Shown in pieces: positions 1 to 9,189 of a stretch of DNA of 64,000 bases (the stretch's first letter is position 1; each line of letters starts with the position of its first letter). The translations under genes and the position numbers were made by a program. This DNA comes from Bacteroidota bacterium. Its GTDB lineage: Bacteria; Bacteroidota; Bacteroidia; Bacteroidales; JAGONC01. Location: NCBI GenBank assembly GCA_026391695.1, contig JAPLDP010000086.1:21799-85798 (forward strand), given 5' to 3'. Below the pieces are notes generated by a model. It was not told the origin of the DNA, did not search any database, and was given only the letters and a program-made list of their open reading frames with translations.

Positions 1-412
<412 letters not shown>

Positions 413-564
413 TTATGTTAACAAAAGTCTTTGATATTTAGATGTTTTGAATTTTCAGCCGTGGCGAAATTATAAAATTTCAATCAATCCTGTGAATAAA
501 TTAACAGGAATTTAAACTTCAGTGGCACTTATTTAAATTCATTTTAGATTATTGAAATCAATTG

Positions 565-594
565 TTGAAGTATATAAATATTTTAATATATTTG
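565..594 (+). promoter_or_regulatory. Bacteroidota-type promoter of the DHOD-like gene
   Basis: TTG at 565-567, a 19-bp spacer and TATATTTG at 587-594 match the Bacteroidota primary-sigma consensus (TTG/TTTG, 19-20 bp, TAnnTTTG). Transcription would start near 601, about 25 bases before the ATG at 625. This rules out in-frame start candidates upstream of 600. Confidence 0.65.
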
Positions 595-624
595 TCCGTC
601 AATAAGTTAAAAATATTACGATAT

Positions 625-1638
625 ATGGTTGACCTAAGAACCAAATACATGGGTTTAGAACTGAAAAATCCGATCATCATGGGTGCATGTAACCTCGTAA
701 CAGATCCGGATTTTTTAAAAAAGATCGAAGAAGCCGGCGCAGCGGCTGTTGTTTACAAATCCTTATTTGAAGAGCAAATCCAGCTCGAAAGCCTGGATCT
801 ATCCCAACAGCTTGACGAATACCGCGAACGTAATGCCGAAATGATATCGCTCTTTCCAAATCTTGAACATGCCGGTCCGAAAGAATTTCTGATGAACCTG
901 AAAAAAGCCAGGGAAGTTCTGCATATTCCTTTGATCGCCAGTCTTAACTGCATATATTTAGAAAGCTGGGAAGAATATGCACTATTGCTCGAAGAAATAG
1001 GAGTTGATGGACTTGAATTAAATCTTTATTCCACGCCTGTTGACTTTAATTTACCTGGTGTAGAAATCAGCGAGGGACAACTGGAAATCGTCAGAACCGT
1101 GAAAAGAGTGGTGTCGATCCCTATCAGTGTCAAATTAAGCCCCTATTACACCAATCCATTGTTCGTAATAAAGAGAATGGATAATCTCGGATTAAACGGG
1201 GTCGTGCTGTTTAACCGCTTATTCCAGCCGGATATTGACATTGACATTGAAGAGAATTATTTCCCGTATAATCTCAGTGTGCAGCAGGATAACCGATTAT
1301 CGTTGCGGTTTGCAGGCTTGCTATACGGCAATATCAATGCCTCCTTATGTTGCAACACCGGCATCTTGACAGGTGAAGATGTGATCAGCATGATTCTGGC
1401 AGGCGCCGACTGTGTGCAGGTGGTAAGCACCATTTATAAAAACCATGCAGGGCAGATCGGCATAATGCTGAATGACATGACACAATGGATGGAGTCGAAG
1501 AAGTATAAGACCATTAATGATTTCAGAGGTAAGTTATCCAGGAAAAACACTACAGATCCGTTTGCTTATAAACGGGCTCAGTATGTCGATATCCTGCTGA
1601 AATCGGATGAGATTTTTAAAAGGTATCCGATGAGATGA
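625..1638 (+). CDS. dihydroorotate dehydrogenase-like flavoprotein
   Basis: The 337-residue protein (from ATG 625) begins MVDLRTKYMGLELKNPIIMG, the opening strand of the FMN-binding TIM barrel of the dihydroorotate dehydrogenase family. Near the C-terminus NTGILTGEDVISMILAGADC resembles the phosphate-binding segment for FMN. An open frame extends upstream to 562, but that extension lies inside the promoter and adds unconserved residues, so 625 was chosen. Such DHOD-like proteins occur next to nifJ in other Bacteroidota; here the two are divergent. The true substrate is not known, and the protein is distinct from PyrD of pyrimidine synthesis as far as I can tell. A fused or paired ferredoxin partner is not visible. 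Confidence 0.8.
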   Translation: MVDLRTKYMGLELKNPIIMGACNLVTDPDFLKKIEEAGAAAVVYKSLFEEQIQLESLDLSQQLDEYRERNAEMISLFPNLEHAGPKEFLMNLKKAREVLHIPLIASLNCIYLESWEEYALLLEEIGVDGLELNLYSTPVDFNLPGVEISEGQLEIVRTVKRVVSIPISVKLSPYYTNPLFVIKRMDNLGLNGVVLFNRLFQPDIDIDIEENYFPYNLSVQQDNRLSLRFAGLLYGNINASLCCNTGILTGEDVISMILAGADCVQVVSTIYKNHAGQIGIMLNDMTQWMESKKYKTINDFRGKLSRKNTTDPFAYKRAQYVDILLKSDEIFKRYPMR

Positions 1639-1653
1639 TCCCCAGTAAAGTTT

Positions 1654-1684
1654 TCACCTGAATGAAAATAAAAAATTCAGGTGA
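1654..1684. terminator. bidirectional hairpin between convergent genes
   Basis: A perfect 10-bp stem, TCACCTGAAT (1654-1663) with ATTCAGGTGA (1675-1684), and an A-rich 11-nt loop lie between the stop at 1638 and the convergent stop at 1685. The position fits a terminator shared by both genes. No strong U-tract follows on either strand. Confidence 0.6.
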
Positions 1685-3325
1685 TTAGAACGGAAAGTCT
1701 TCCTTAAAATCCACTTTCTTTTCAATTTTAATATTAACAGGTAACTTAGCAATCAGATGCACAGGATTGGCATCCACCACGATGGCTTTGGGATCAGTAG
1801 GGCAGGCATATTCACAGGCGCCGCAACCGACACATATTTCATTATTTACTTCAGGGATCGTCAATCCGTATTGATACGGAACCATGGCAACGGCTTTTGT
1901 CGGACAATGTTCCGAACAAGCTCCGCAGGCGGTATTCTTTGTGTCGACGATACACTCTTTTTTGATAAACCGTGATTTTCCGATCTGGATTGTCTTCTTC
2001 TCGTCAATAGTAAGCGGTAGTATGGCACCTGTGGGGCATATCAGGGTACATAACACACAGTCATAGGTGCAGAAACTGACATGATAATCCATTTTGGGCT
2101 GCATGATGCCTGTCAATCCATAATCCTTTATTGCCGGCTGGATGACCTGGGCAGGACAAGTAGCTATGCACAGATGACATGCTGTGCAGACCTGGACAAA
2201 ATGGGCCTGGCTGACAGAACCTGGCGGTGTTACAGGTTGTACATGTGGATTCACACCCTGAGGATCAGACAGATTGACTCCTTCATTTGCAAGAGTGCTG
2301 TCAGAATCACTTTCAGGCTGTGGATGCCGGCCATATAAATAACCAAATATGCCCATTATCAATGCACCGGAGGTCAGAAAGAAACGATGCCTGGCCATAG
2401 TAAATTCACCTGTATCAGAAGGGTCGATAAAATCTTCCTTCCTCCTGATCTTTATTTGGCTTCCTTTAAAAAATGAAAATTTATAGTTTACTCCATCAGA
2501 AGGACATGTTTTCAGGCAATCGAAGCAGTCTATACAGCGGGTGATATCCATGGTCCTGTTCCTGCTGTCGATGCATCCGCCCTTGCATTTCACCTGGCAG
2601 GCACCACAGCTGTTACACAGGGCCTGATCCAGCGTTATCCTGAATAGTGAGATTTTTGATAGATACCCCAATAATGTTCCGACAGGACAAATCAGATTGC
2701 AGTATTGTCTGCCCCTCACCACCGAGAAGATAACGACTATACATAAAAACAACAGCGCAAAGGATAATGAAAAGATGCTCACTTTCTTCAATTCAACAGG
2801 AGTCAGGAAAGATATAGTCTGATCCCCCAACAGATAAACCATTAAATTATTCAGGCCAATTAATGCAGGCTTGAACAGGTTGGTCATCATCTTGCCGAAG
2901 ATGCTCCAGGGATCAAGCAGATTCAACAGGAAAGTTGAACCCGCAAGAATAAAAATGATAGTTAGTAATAGGATACAAATCCGAACAACTTGCTGTGCCT
3001 TAAGAAACCGGAATTTTTTTCTGCGGAAAAATCTTCTCCTAAAATAAATGATCATATCCTGCAATGTTCCAAGAGGGCAAATCGTTGAACAATAGATTCT
3101 TCCAAATAAAACAGTCAAAATCAAGACGATAAGAAATCCAAATGCAGCGAAGCTAAGAAGAGTGAAAAATTTGATGAGAGAAGGTGCAAATTGCAGAAAA
3201 ACGACCCCGCTGATAAACCCCGGTGTTACAATTCCTTTAATATTCAGAAAGATCAGGATGGTGAGAAGGAAAAACAGTAATGAAACAGCTATCCGAATCC
3301 CTTTGAGCCAGTTTCGTTTCATCAC
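1685..3325 (-). CDS. NapH/MauN-like membrane polyferredoxin with about six 4Fe-4S sites
   Basis: The 546-residue protein has membrane segments near residues 12-29, 50-75, 115-135 and 185-203. Two NapH-type cysteine pairs follow membrane helices (C79/C83 in CSTICPLG and C209/C213 in CNLICPVG). Ferredoxin motifs then appear at C237-C247, C264-C274, C380-C390, C419-C430, C467-C474 and C498-C508, most with the C-P ending typical of 4Fe-4S ligands. A further hydrophobic stretch near 315-332 divides two of the ferredoxin blocks. The architecture indicates an electron conduit across or along the cytoplasmic membrane. It starts one base after the stop of the Tat-exported DUF362 gene, so the two are almost certainly co-transcribed and probably act together. 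The electron donor and acceptor are unknown. Confidence 0.82.
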   Translation of the reverse strand: MMKRNWLKGIRIAVSLLFFLLTILIFLNIKGIVTPGFISGVVFLQFAPSLIKFFTLLSFAAFGFLIVLILTVLFGRIYCSTICPLGTLQDMIIYFRRRFFRRKKFRFLKAQQVVRICILLLTIIFILAGSTFLLNLLDPWSIFGKMMTNLFKPALIGLNNLMVYLLGDQTISFLTPVELKKVSIFSLSFALLFLCIVVIFSVVRGRQYCNLICPVGTLLGYLSKISLFRITLDQALCNSCGACQVKCKGGCIDSRNRTMDITRCIDCFDCLKTCPSDGVNYKFSFFKGSQIKIRRKEDFIDPSDTGEFTMARHRFFLTSGALIMGIFGYLYGRHPQPESDSDSTLANEGVNLSDPQGVNPHVQPVTPPGSVSQAHFVQVCTACHLCIATCPAQVIQPAIKDYGLTGIMQPKMDYHVSFCTYDCVLCTLICPTGAILPLTIDEKKTIQIGKSRFIKKECIVDTKNTACGACSEHCPTKAVAMVPYQYGLTIPEVNNEICVGCGACEYACPTDPKAIVVDANPVHLIAKLPVNIKIEKKVDFKEDFPF

Positions 3326-3326
3326 A

Positions 3327-4250
3327 TCACAGGATAATCCTTTTAATATTGAGGCTATCCAATTTGGTGGTTCCCAGCTTCATTTCCTCGGCTATCCGGA
3401 TATAACCTATATCATAAGGATCTGATCCGAATATTTTTGCTGCTGCAGCGTCAACAGCAACCATATCGGGAGAGAGGAGCAATTGTTTCATCAGAGAAAT
3501 GTCGTCAACAGAAACACCGCGAGGTCCGTTCTTCAGCATCACTCTGTATGCATCCACAATATTCAGGTCGGGTTTGCGGTATGAAGCAAAGTCTGCTATA
3601 CACTGGTGCAGGTCATTGCGATGCCAGAATCCTCTGTCCCACACCTCACCCATGCGGTTCTTCATGGCAATGGTCAGACGGGTTGAGGAATGGTGTTTTA
3701 ACACAGGCACGTTTATAAGGACATCGGATTCGAGAATGAGCTCATGCACTTTAGCTTCTCTCAGTTTTTTACCCTTGGGAATTGTTACATTTTGATAATA
3801 GGATTCCGTATTGCCGGGAACGATTTTTCCGCCGGCATCTTTCACAGCTTTTTCAATGCCGCTGTTGGAGTAACATTTTTCCCATTGATCGCAGGGATTA
3901 TCGAAGACATATACTTCTTTTGCCCCGGCATTGAAGCAATGTTCAACAATGCGTTTCATAAGCATGGGATTAGTGTTGCCAGCCCTTTCAGGTGATACGT
4001 CCCAGCCCATGTTAGGTTTGACGACGACTTTCTGTCCTTTTTTAACGAACGTACCCATACCTCCCATAGCTTCAATGGCTTTGTCGAACATGACTTCCGG
4101 TTCGCCTCCCTTGACAGCGACCATGTCGAATGGTAATCCCGGAACATAGGGCGTACCGGCAAAGAGTTTTGTAAATCCCCCAATCGACATAGTGGCACCG
4201 GCTGCAACACCCGCACCAAGGGTCTTTTTTATGAAATCTCTTCTTTTCAT
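3327..4250 (-). CDS. Tat-exported DUF362 domain protein
   Basis: The 307-residue protein starts MKRRDFIKKTLGAGVAAGAT, a twin-arginine signal (R3, R4 and a following hydrophobic stretch). This implies export in folded form, often with a cofactor. The body has DUF362 features: VVVKPNMGWD near residue 85, the run VLINVPVLKHHSSTRLTIAMKN, and NIVDAYRVMLKNGPRG. Many DUF362 proteins carry their own C-terminal 4Fe-4S ferredoxin domain. This one does not, and the next gene (stop-to-start gap of one base) is a polyferredoxin that could supply it. The biochemical role of DUF362 is not established; a redox function with the membrane partner is an inference from context. Confidence 0.8.
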   Translation of the reverse strand: MKRRDFIKKTLGAGVAAGATMSIGGFTKLFAGTPYVPGLPFDMVAVKGGEPEVMFDKAIEAMGGMGTFVKKGQKVVVKPNMGWDVSPERAGNTNPMLMKRIVEHCFNAGAKEVYVFDNPCDQWEKCYSNSGIEKAVKDAGGKIVPGNTESYYQNVTIPKGKKLREAKVHELILESDVLINVPVLKHHSSTRLTIAMKNRMGEVWDRGFWHRNDLHQCIADFASYRKPDLNIVDAYRVMLKNGPRGVSVDDISLMKQLLLSPDMVAVDAAAAKIFGSDPYDIGYIRIAEEMKLGTTKLDSLNIKRIIL

Positions 4251-4305
4251 GATTGTTCACATTTTCATCATCAAACAGGATAACCTTCCTGTATTGATTT
4301 ATGAA

Positions 4306-4313
4306 TATTTTTG
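4306..4313 (+). promoter_or_regulatory. -7 promoter element TATTTTTG
   Basis: TATTTTTG matches TAnnTTTG and lies 22 bases before the ATG at 4336. No clear TTG/TTTG is found 19-20 bp upstream, so only the -7 element is supported. Confidence 0.35.
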
Positions 4314-4335
4314 CAAAATATTTTTCTTCAAAAAT

Positions 4336-4866
4336 ATGAAAAACTTATCGAATAACTTTGACAGGAGAACATTTATTCAAACCGCACTTTTCAACATTCT
4401 GGCGTTTGGATTTGTATTTGCCATACCTTATGTTTCGAAGTATACCGGAATTCCCTTTTATGTCATAGAACCGATGCGGCTGGCCGTTATTCTGGCCATA
4501 GCCCATATGAACCGATGGAATGCATATATTCTTGCCCTGGTTCTGCCTTTGTTCATGTTTCTGACAGCCATGCATCCTTCGGTGTATAAAACACTCCTGC
4601 TGGGTTTAGAGTTATTGCTCAACGCCGGTTTATTTTATTTTCTGGTGAAAAAGATTAAGAATGCCTTTTTCACTATGTTGATCAGCATCGTTGCCGGTAA
4701 GATGATTTATTATGGATTGAAGTATTTATTCATTGATATACAATTAATTGAAGGCCCATTGGTTTCAACTCCAATCATGTATCAACTTCTGACTACTTTC
4801 GTTTACAGTGGATATATTTATCTCATTCTGAGGCTGAGGGAAAGTCGGAAATCAAAAGAAGTTTAA
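4336..4866 (+). CDS. small integral membrane protein of unknown function
   Basis: From ATG 4336 the product has 176 residues, beginning MKNLSNNFDRRTFIQTALFN, with about five hydrophobic segments and a basic tail (RLRESRKSKEV). The frame is open further upstream to 4192, but that part overlaps the start of the divergent DUF362 gene and the promoter element, so 4336 is preferred. The compact five-helix layout is reminiscent of S-components of ECF-type vitamin transporters or of small integral-membrane DUF families, but I recognise no diagnostic motif. It stands alone between divergent and convergent neighbours. Confidence 0.6.
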   Translation: MKNLSNNFDRRTFIQTALFNILAFGFVFAIPYVSKYTGIPFYVIEPMRLAVILAIAHMNRWNAYILALVLPLFMFLTAMHPSVYKTLLLGLELLLNAGLFYFLVKKIKNAFFTMLISIVAGKMIYYGLKYLFIDIQLIEGPLVSTPIMYQLLTTFVYSGYIYLILRLRESRKSKEV

Positions 4867-4883
4867 GGCTGTTTGTTAAGCGT

Positions 4884-5642
4884 TTATTTTGATTTTTTAA
4901 TCTGGTTCAGCAACCTGGAGGCGTCGTTTCTATAATAATTATTGGTATCGTAGGCCATATTTCTGAAAAGTTCGATGGCCTGGTCGGTTTGATTGATTTT
5001 CAGCAGGCATAATCCAAGATACCACTGAGCATGTTCGACGTAGAGATTTTTCCCGTTATTAATAATCTCTTCAAGGTTAATGATAGCCTTATCAACCTGG
5101 TTTGTTTCGATAAATGAAATAGCGAGATAGAATCTGACTGCAGCATTATTTGGATCATCGGCAATGACGTCATTAAACAGGTCGATAGCAGTAGGAAAAT
5201 CTTTTTGCTGGTATAAGCGCAAAGCTTCAACGAGATAAGTGCCTTCGGAGCGAGTAATATTCAATTTATCTGAATCATAGTACATGCTGAACAGCCTGCT
5301 GTTGGAATAGGTTTTCGGCATCAGGAGATAGACAGAGGCAGCAATCATGATCAGGATAGTCACTGAAGCAGCCATGAGGGCATAACTTTTCCTCGTAAGG
5401 GGTATAATCCTGTTCCGATATTTTTTCTGTTTAGATTCCGAGATAGCATCGCTGAGTTTCTGCCGGAATTCAATGATATTCTGCTGTTTAAGAAGATCAG
5501 AAAGGTCTCTTTCAAATGCCAGCTCCTGGATTAGTTCCTTGTTTGACTGCAGTTCCAGCTCAAAGGCTCTGGCTTCGGCACTATCCATTTCGCCAACCAG
5601 GTACCTGTCGATCATGAGCAGATATTTATATTTTTCGTTCAT
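4884..5642 (-). CDS. anti-sigma-factor-like membrane protein with TPR region
   Basis: The 252-residue protein has a cytoplasmic N-terminus of about 85 residues. Its start, YLLMIDRYLVGEMDSAEARAF, resembles the opening of Bacteroidota anti-sigma factors. One membrane segment follows at about 88-108. The C-terminal part is built of helical repeats (EALRLYQQKDFPTAIDLFND, PNNAAVRFYLAISFIETNQ, AQWYLGLCLLKINQTDQAIE) typical of tetratricopeptide repeats and would lie in the periplasm. Its start overlaps the sigma-factor stop by four bases, so translation is coupled. The likely role is to hold the sigma factor at the membrane and release it on a periplasmic signal. No zinc-binding HxxxCxxC motif is present. 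Confidence 0.72.
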   Translation of the reverse strand: MNEKYKYLLMIDRYLVGEMDSAEARAFELELQSNKELIQELAFERDLSDLLKQQNIIEFRQKLSDAISESKQKKYRNRIIPLTRKSYALMAASVTILIMIAASVYLLMPKTYSNSRLFSMYYDSDKLNITRSEGTYLVEALRLYQQKDFPTAIDLFNDVIADDPNNAAVRFYLAISFIETNQVDKAIINLEEIINNGKNLYVEHAQWYLGLCLLKINQTDQAIELFRNMAYDTNNYYRNDASRLLNQIKKSK

Positions 5643-6214
5643 TGAGCTAAATATTTTTTACACTTTGGATCACTGAGTATCCGTTGTCTGAGATTTTCTT
5701 TACAGAGATATTTTCTGGTTTTGGCATATTTTTCGGTTTTGTACCCCATGATGTCAGCAATATCTTTTAAGGTCGTATGACTGTAAAAAAGTTTAAGAAC
5801 CTTCTGACAGTCCTTACTGAGTTTGACAAAGTGTTGCTGGTACAACCTGTATTTTTCCGACTGTTCATCATAGATTTCAAAGACCATTTCATCTGATAAT
5901 TCGATATGGTTTTCGATATCCGCGATATTGGCCGGATTTTTCTCTTTTTCAAGGCGTTGTAACCAAAGATGCCTGCAAACCGAATATAAAAACGTTTTAA
6001 AAGAACAATCGAGCACTAAATCATTATCTAATACTCTCTGATAAATTATAACGAGGGCGTCCTGGAAAATATCTTCTGCATCCTGTTCATTGCCACTGTT
6101 TCTCAGGATCAAACTCCTGATAGTCTTGAAATACCATTCATACACATACTTCAGGATATTTTTATCGCCTGCGAGGATACCCTTCAGGATAGCCTCATCT
6201 TTATAATGGATCAT
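5639..6214 (-). CDS. RNA polymerase ECF sigma factor
   Basis: The 191-residue protein has sigma region 2 (YEWYFKTIRSLILRNSGNEQ, then DAEDIFQDALVIIYQRV) and region 4 near the C-terminus (LSKDCQKVLKLFYSHTTLKD, then IADIMGY, a helix-turn-helix). It lacks regions 1 and 3, as extracytoplasmic-function sigma factors do. It would direct RNA polymerase to a small stress or envelope regulon. The overlapping next gene encodes its probable membrane anti-sigma factor. A TACATTTG element 39 bases upstream suggests housekeeping transcription; I found no obvious autoregulatory site. Confidence 0.88.
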   Translation of the reverse strand: MIHYKDEAILKGILAGDKNILKYVYEWYFKTIRSLILRNSGNEQDAEDIFQDALVIIYQRVLDNDLVLDCSFKTFLYSVCRHLWLQRLEKEKNPANIADIENHIELSDEMVFEIYDEQSEKYRLYQQHFVKLSKDCQKVLKLFYSHTTLKDIADIMGYKTEKYAKTRKYLCKENLRQRILSDPKCKKYLAQ

Positions 6215-6252
6215 CAGACTGCTTTTTATCGGAAATTTTCAAAAAGGTAATA

Positions 6253-6260
6253 CAAATGTA
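6253..6260 (-). promoter_or_regulatory. -7 promoter element of the sigma-factor operon
   Basis: On the minus strand this reads TACATTTG, a match to TAnnTTTG. The -33 position carries TTAA rather than TTG. The start codon at 6214 lies about 39 bases downstream. Confidence 0.4.
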
Positions 6261-6543
6261 TGAGAATTATTTCGCATTTGTTAACATCTCAGTAAAATGT
6301 TAATAAGCATGTATGACCTAATAACAGATGTGCAAATGTACAAACCATTTATCACACGGAGCAGGTTTATGATCGTATTCCATAAGTATTGCACCCAACT
6401 GCCTGAGGCAATCATATTTCTATCATGTTATAAGGCGACAGCCTGGTATTTAAAGGTAGTTCCAATTTTAATTCCGGATCACCATCCTCCGGAATCTTCT
6501 CATCGGAACCGGCTTATATCGGAACTCCCATTGTATAATATCG

Positions 6544-6551
6544 TAACTTTG
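6544..6551 (+). promoter_or_regulatory. -7 promoter element of mutS2
   Basis: TAACTTTG matches TAnnTTTG. It leaves a leader of only about eight bases before the GTG start at 6566. No TTG is seen at the expected -33 distance. Confidence 0.45.
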
Positions 6552-6565
6552 TAAAAAAATCAAAC

Positions 6566-8998
6566 GTGCTTTACCCTTCTGATTTTGAGATTAAAATAGG
6601 CTTTGACAGGATAAAGAATCTGCTGAAACAAGAGTGCCTGAGCCCATTAGGGGAATCATTTGTCGACCAGATGGTTTTTACGGATAGTTTTGACCAGATC
6701 AACCTGATGGTCAAGCAAACATGGGAATTCAGGAACATTCTTATTGAGGGGTTATCCTTTCCGGCAGATGATTATTACGACCTGACACCAGAACTAAAGC
6801 GAATCAGAACGGAAGGCACTTTCATCGAGAAAGAAACGCTACTGGACCTGATGACATCACTCAGGACCATCACCGGTTGTATTACATTCTTCAAATCAAG
6901 AGGTCCGGAAAAGTATCCTGCACTTTACATACTTGTCAGGGATCTGTTGCTGGATAAAGATATCATCCATCGCATTGAATCCATTATTGATGAAAAAGGC
7001 CGGATCCGTGATTCTGCTTCTCCTGTGCTGAAGAAAATCAGGGCGGAGATGCGTTCTATACAGACAATCATTGACAAGAAGTTAGGACAGACGCTTCAGC
7101 AGGCCAAGAAAGAGGGCTGGATCAGGGAAGATGCTGAAGTGACCATACGGGACGGACGTGCCGTTCTGCCGGTACAAGCGACCTATAAACGCAAGATCAG
7201 AGGCTTCATCCATGACGAGTCAGCCTCAGGTCAAACAGTGTATATTGAACCTGCAGAGGTTTTTGATCATAACAATGACCTTCGTGAACTCGAACTTGCC
7301 GAGCGGAGGGAGATTATAAAAATACTGACCGATTTAACGGATTTCTTAAGGCCATTTACTGATGAATTAGAGAAGGCCTATCATTTCCTTGGCGAGGTGG
7401 ATTTTATACGTGCCAAGGCACGTTTTGCCCTGGCCACAAAAAGCTGTAAACCTCTTATCCAGCCGGAACCATATATCAGGTGGATAGATGCCATACATCC
7501 CCTCCTGTACTTATCACATATAGCACAAAAAAAAAATGTTGTACCCCAGACTGTCAGTCTGAACAAACGGCAGCGTATATTGATCATTTCCGGTCCCAAT
7601 GCAGGAGGAAAATCCATTTGTTTGAAGACCATCGGATTGCTGCAATTCATGATTCAGACAGGAATGCTGGTGCCCATGGATGAAATGTCGGAGACTGGAG
7701 TATTCTCGAAGCTTTTTATTGATATCGGTGATGAACAATCCATTGAGAATGATCTCAGCACATACAGTTCGCATCTCCTGAACATAAAGTATTTCCTCAC
7801 GCATACCGACGAAAGGTCTCTTTTTCTTATCGACGAATTCGGTTCAGGAACGGAGCCCCAGCTTGGAGGTGCTCTGGCTGAAGCAGCGCTGGAGCGGTTT
7901 AGTGCATTGAATGCATTTGGAGTAATTACGACGCACTATGCAAATCTCAAGCTGCTTGAAAGCAAGCTGGATGGGGTAGTCAACGGTGCAATGCTATTTG
8001 ACTCGCGTCTCATGCAACCATTATACCGGCTTAAGATAGGCTATCCCGGCAGCTCTTATGCTTTTGAGATAGCCAACAAAATCGGATTCCCCCAAGATAT
8101 CCTCAAAACTGCTGAACTGAAGACAGGACGCACACAGCTTGATTTTGACCAGCAGTTACAGCAACTGGAGATCGAAAAGGAAGAAATAAGCAAGAAACAA
8201 ACTGAGCTTAATGTTGCCGACGATTTTCTTGCTGAGGTAATTAGCAAGTATGAAACACTTAACCGGGAGCTTGAGAATACCAGGCAAAAGATACTTTCTG
8301 AAGCCCGCGAAGAAGCCCGCAGGATCATTGATGGAGCAAATCGTCTGATCGAAAATACCATCAGGGAAATCCGGGAACAACAAGCATCAAAAGAGAAAAC
8401 AAAGAGATTGAGAGAAGACATTAAAATTTTTGCCAGCCAGCTTGAAGAAGCTGAGAGGCCATCACAATCAAAGGAGGAAGCAACACAGTCAATTCCAAAA
8501 GAACAAAAAAAATCTACTCCTGTAAAAAAGGCCGGCATCGGAAAAGGTGATTATGTCAAAATCAGCGGACAGGACATATTGGGAGAGATTCTTGAAATTA
8601 AAGGGCAGGAAGCCACGATTGCCTTTGGCCAGGCCATCATTAAAGTCCATACAGACAAACTTGAAAAAATCAATCCGGATATCAGAACGGTCACAACACC
8701 CACACATTACAGAACCTCAAAAAATATTGCCGATGAAATCAATAGCCGCATGGCCAATTTTAAACTGAGTATAGATCTGCGTGGAAAGAGAACCTATGAA
8801 GCGTTGGCTGAACTTCAAAAATATATTGATGATGCCATTCTCCTTGGCCTACCCGAGATCAGCATTCTTCATGGCAAGGGTAATGGCATCCTCAGAACAC
8901 AGATAAGGGATTTCTTAAAGACTATTCCACAAGTAAAGCACTTCTCCGATGAACATATTGAACGTGGAGGGGATGGGATAACTCTGGTAAAGTTCTGA
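6566..8998 (+). CDS. mutS2: MutS2 family endonuclease/ATPase with Smr domain
   Basis: The 810-residue protein begins at GTG 6566 (LYPSDFEIKIGFDRIKNLLK, the usual start of Bacteroidota MutS2). Order of parts: the MutS core/lever region with EDAEVTIRDGRAVLPVQ at 188-204, the ABC ATPase with Walker A GPNAGGKS at 343-350 and Walker B LFLIDEFGSG, a charged coiled coil at about 515-640, and a C-terminal Smr nuclease domain (IDLRGKRTYEAL and HGKGNG, where HGKGTG is usual). It lacks the MutS mismatch-recognition domain. Family members suppress homologous recombination, and in some bacteria they split collided ribosomes. No other start codon in frame nearby fits the conserved N-terminus, so the GTG is considered real. 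Confidence 0.93.
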   Translation: MLYPSDFEIKIGFDRIKNLLKQECLSPLGESFVDQMVFTDSFDQINLMVKQTWEFRNILIEGLSFPADDYYDLTPELKRIRTEGTFIEKETLLDLMTSLRTITGCITFFKSRGPEKYPALYILVRDLLLDKDIIHRIESIIDEKGRIRDSASPVLKKIRAEMRSIQTIIDKKLGQTLQQAKKEGWIREDAEVTIRDGRAVLPVQATYKRKIRGFIHDESASGQTVYIEPAEVFDHNNDLRELELAERREIIKILTDLTDFLRPFTDELEKAYHFLGEVDFIRAKARFALATKSCKPLIQPEPYIRWIDAIHPLLYLSHIAQKKNVVPQTVSLNKRQRILIISGPNAGGKSICLKTIGLLQFMIQTGMLVPMDEMSETGVFSKLFIDIGDEQSIENDLSTYSSHLLNIKYFLTHTDERSLFLIDEFGSGTEPQLGGALAEAALERFSALNAFGVITTHYANLKLLESKLDGVVNGAMLFDSRLMQPLYRLKIGYPGSSYAFEIANKIGFPQDILKTAELKTGRTQLDFDQQLQQLEIEKEEISKKQTELNVADDFLAEVISKYETLNRELENTRQKILSEAREEARRIIDGANRLIENTIREIREQQASKEKTKRLREDIKIFASQLEEAERPSQSKEEATQSIPKEQKKSTPVKKAGIGKGDYVKISGQDILGEILEIKGQEATIAFGQAIIKVHTDKLEKINPDIRTVTTPTHYRTSKNIADEINSRMANFKLSIDLRGKRTYEALAELQKYIDDAILLGLPEISILHGKGNGILRTQIRDFLKTIPQVKHFSDEHIERGGDGITLVKF

Positions 8999-9058
8999 TC
9001 AGGAATCTTGAGAGATAGAAAAATAAAAAAAAGATGCCATTAAATTTTTCTTTTTTTC

Positions 9059-9087
9059 TCATTATCAGCCTGACAGGTTGATAATGA
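9059..9087 (+). terminator. hairpin downstream of mutS2
   Basis: TCATTATCA (9059-9067) pairs with TGATAATGA (9079-9087), and inside it CCTG pairs with CAGG, giving about 14 base pairs. A looser outer pairing TGCCAT (9035-9040) with ATGGCA (9100-9105) encloses it. It lies 60 bases after the mutS2 stop and before the next promoter. No clean U-run follows, so Rho-independent action is only likely. Confidence 0.5.
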
Positions 9088-9120
9088 CCTAACGTGTTGA
9101 TGGCAGCAATAATTTTTTAA

Positions 9121-9150
9121 TTGCTTATATGAAATTAATACGTAATTTTG
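9121..9150 (+). promoter_or_regulatory. promoter of the acyl-CoA carboxylase genes
   Basis: TTG (9121-9123), a 19-bp spacer and TAATTTTG (9143-9150) match the Bacteroidota promoter consensus. Transcription should begin near 9157. An in-frame TTG at 9148 therefore cannot be the start codon, which supports ATG 9190. Confidence 0.65.
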
Positions 9151-9189
9151 TCATCAGAGGGAGATTTTCATCTAACAAAATCGCTTTTC

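Larger units (their letters stand above)
6215..6565. other. 351-bp divergent intergenic region
   Basis: This lies between the leftward sigma-factor gene and rightward mutS2. It holds the -7 elements at 6253-6260 (minus) and 6544-6551 (plus). An 85-codon open frame at 6297-6554 shows no family features and looks like chance. I see no RNA gene or repeat in it. Confidence 0.6.

Noticed and set aside
6297..6554. 85-codon open frame between the sigma factor and mutS2
   Set aside because: No family features, no promoter spacing of its own, and its composition is like random intergenic sequence; it also runs over the mutS2 promoter element.
8056..8538. 160-codon minus-strand frame inside mutS2
   Set aside because: Serine-rich antisense of a charged coiled-coil region; an artefact of codon composition.
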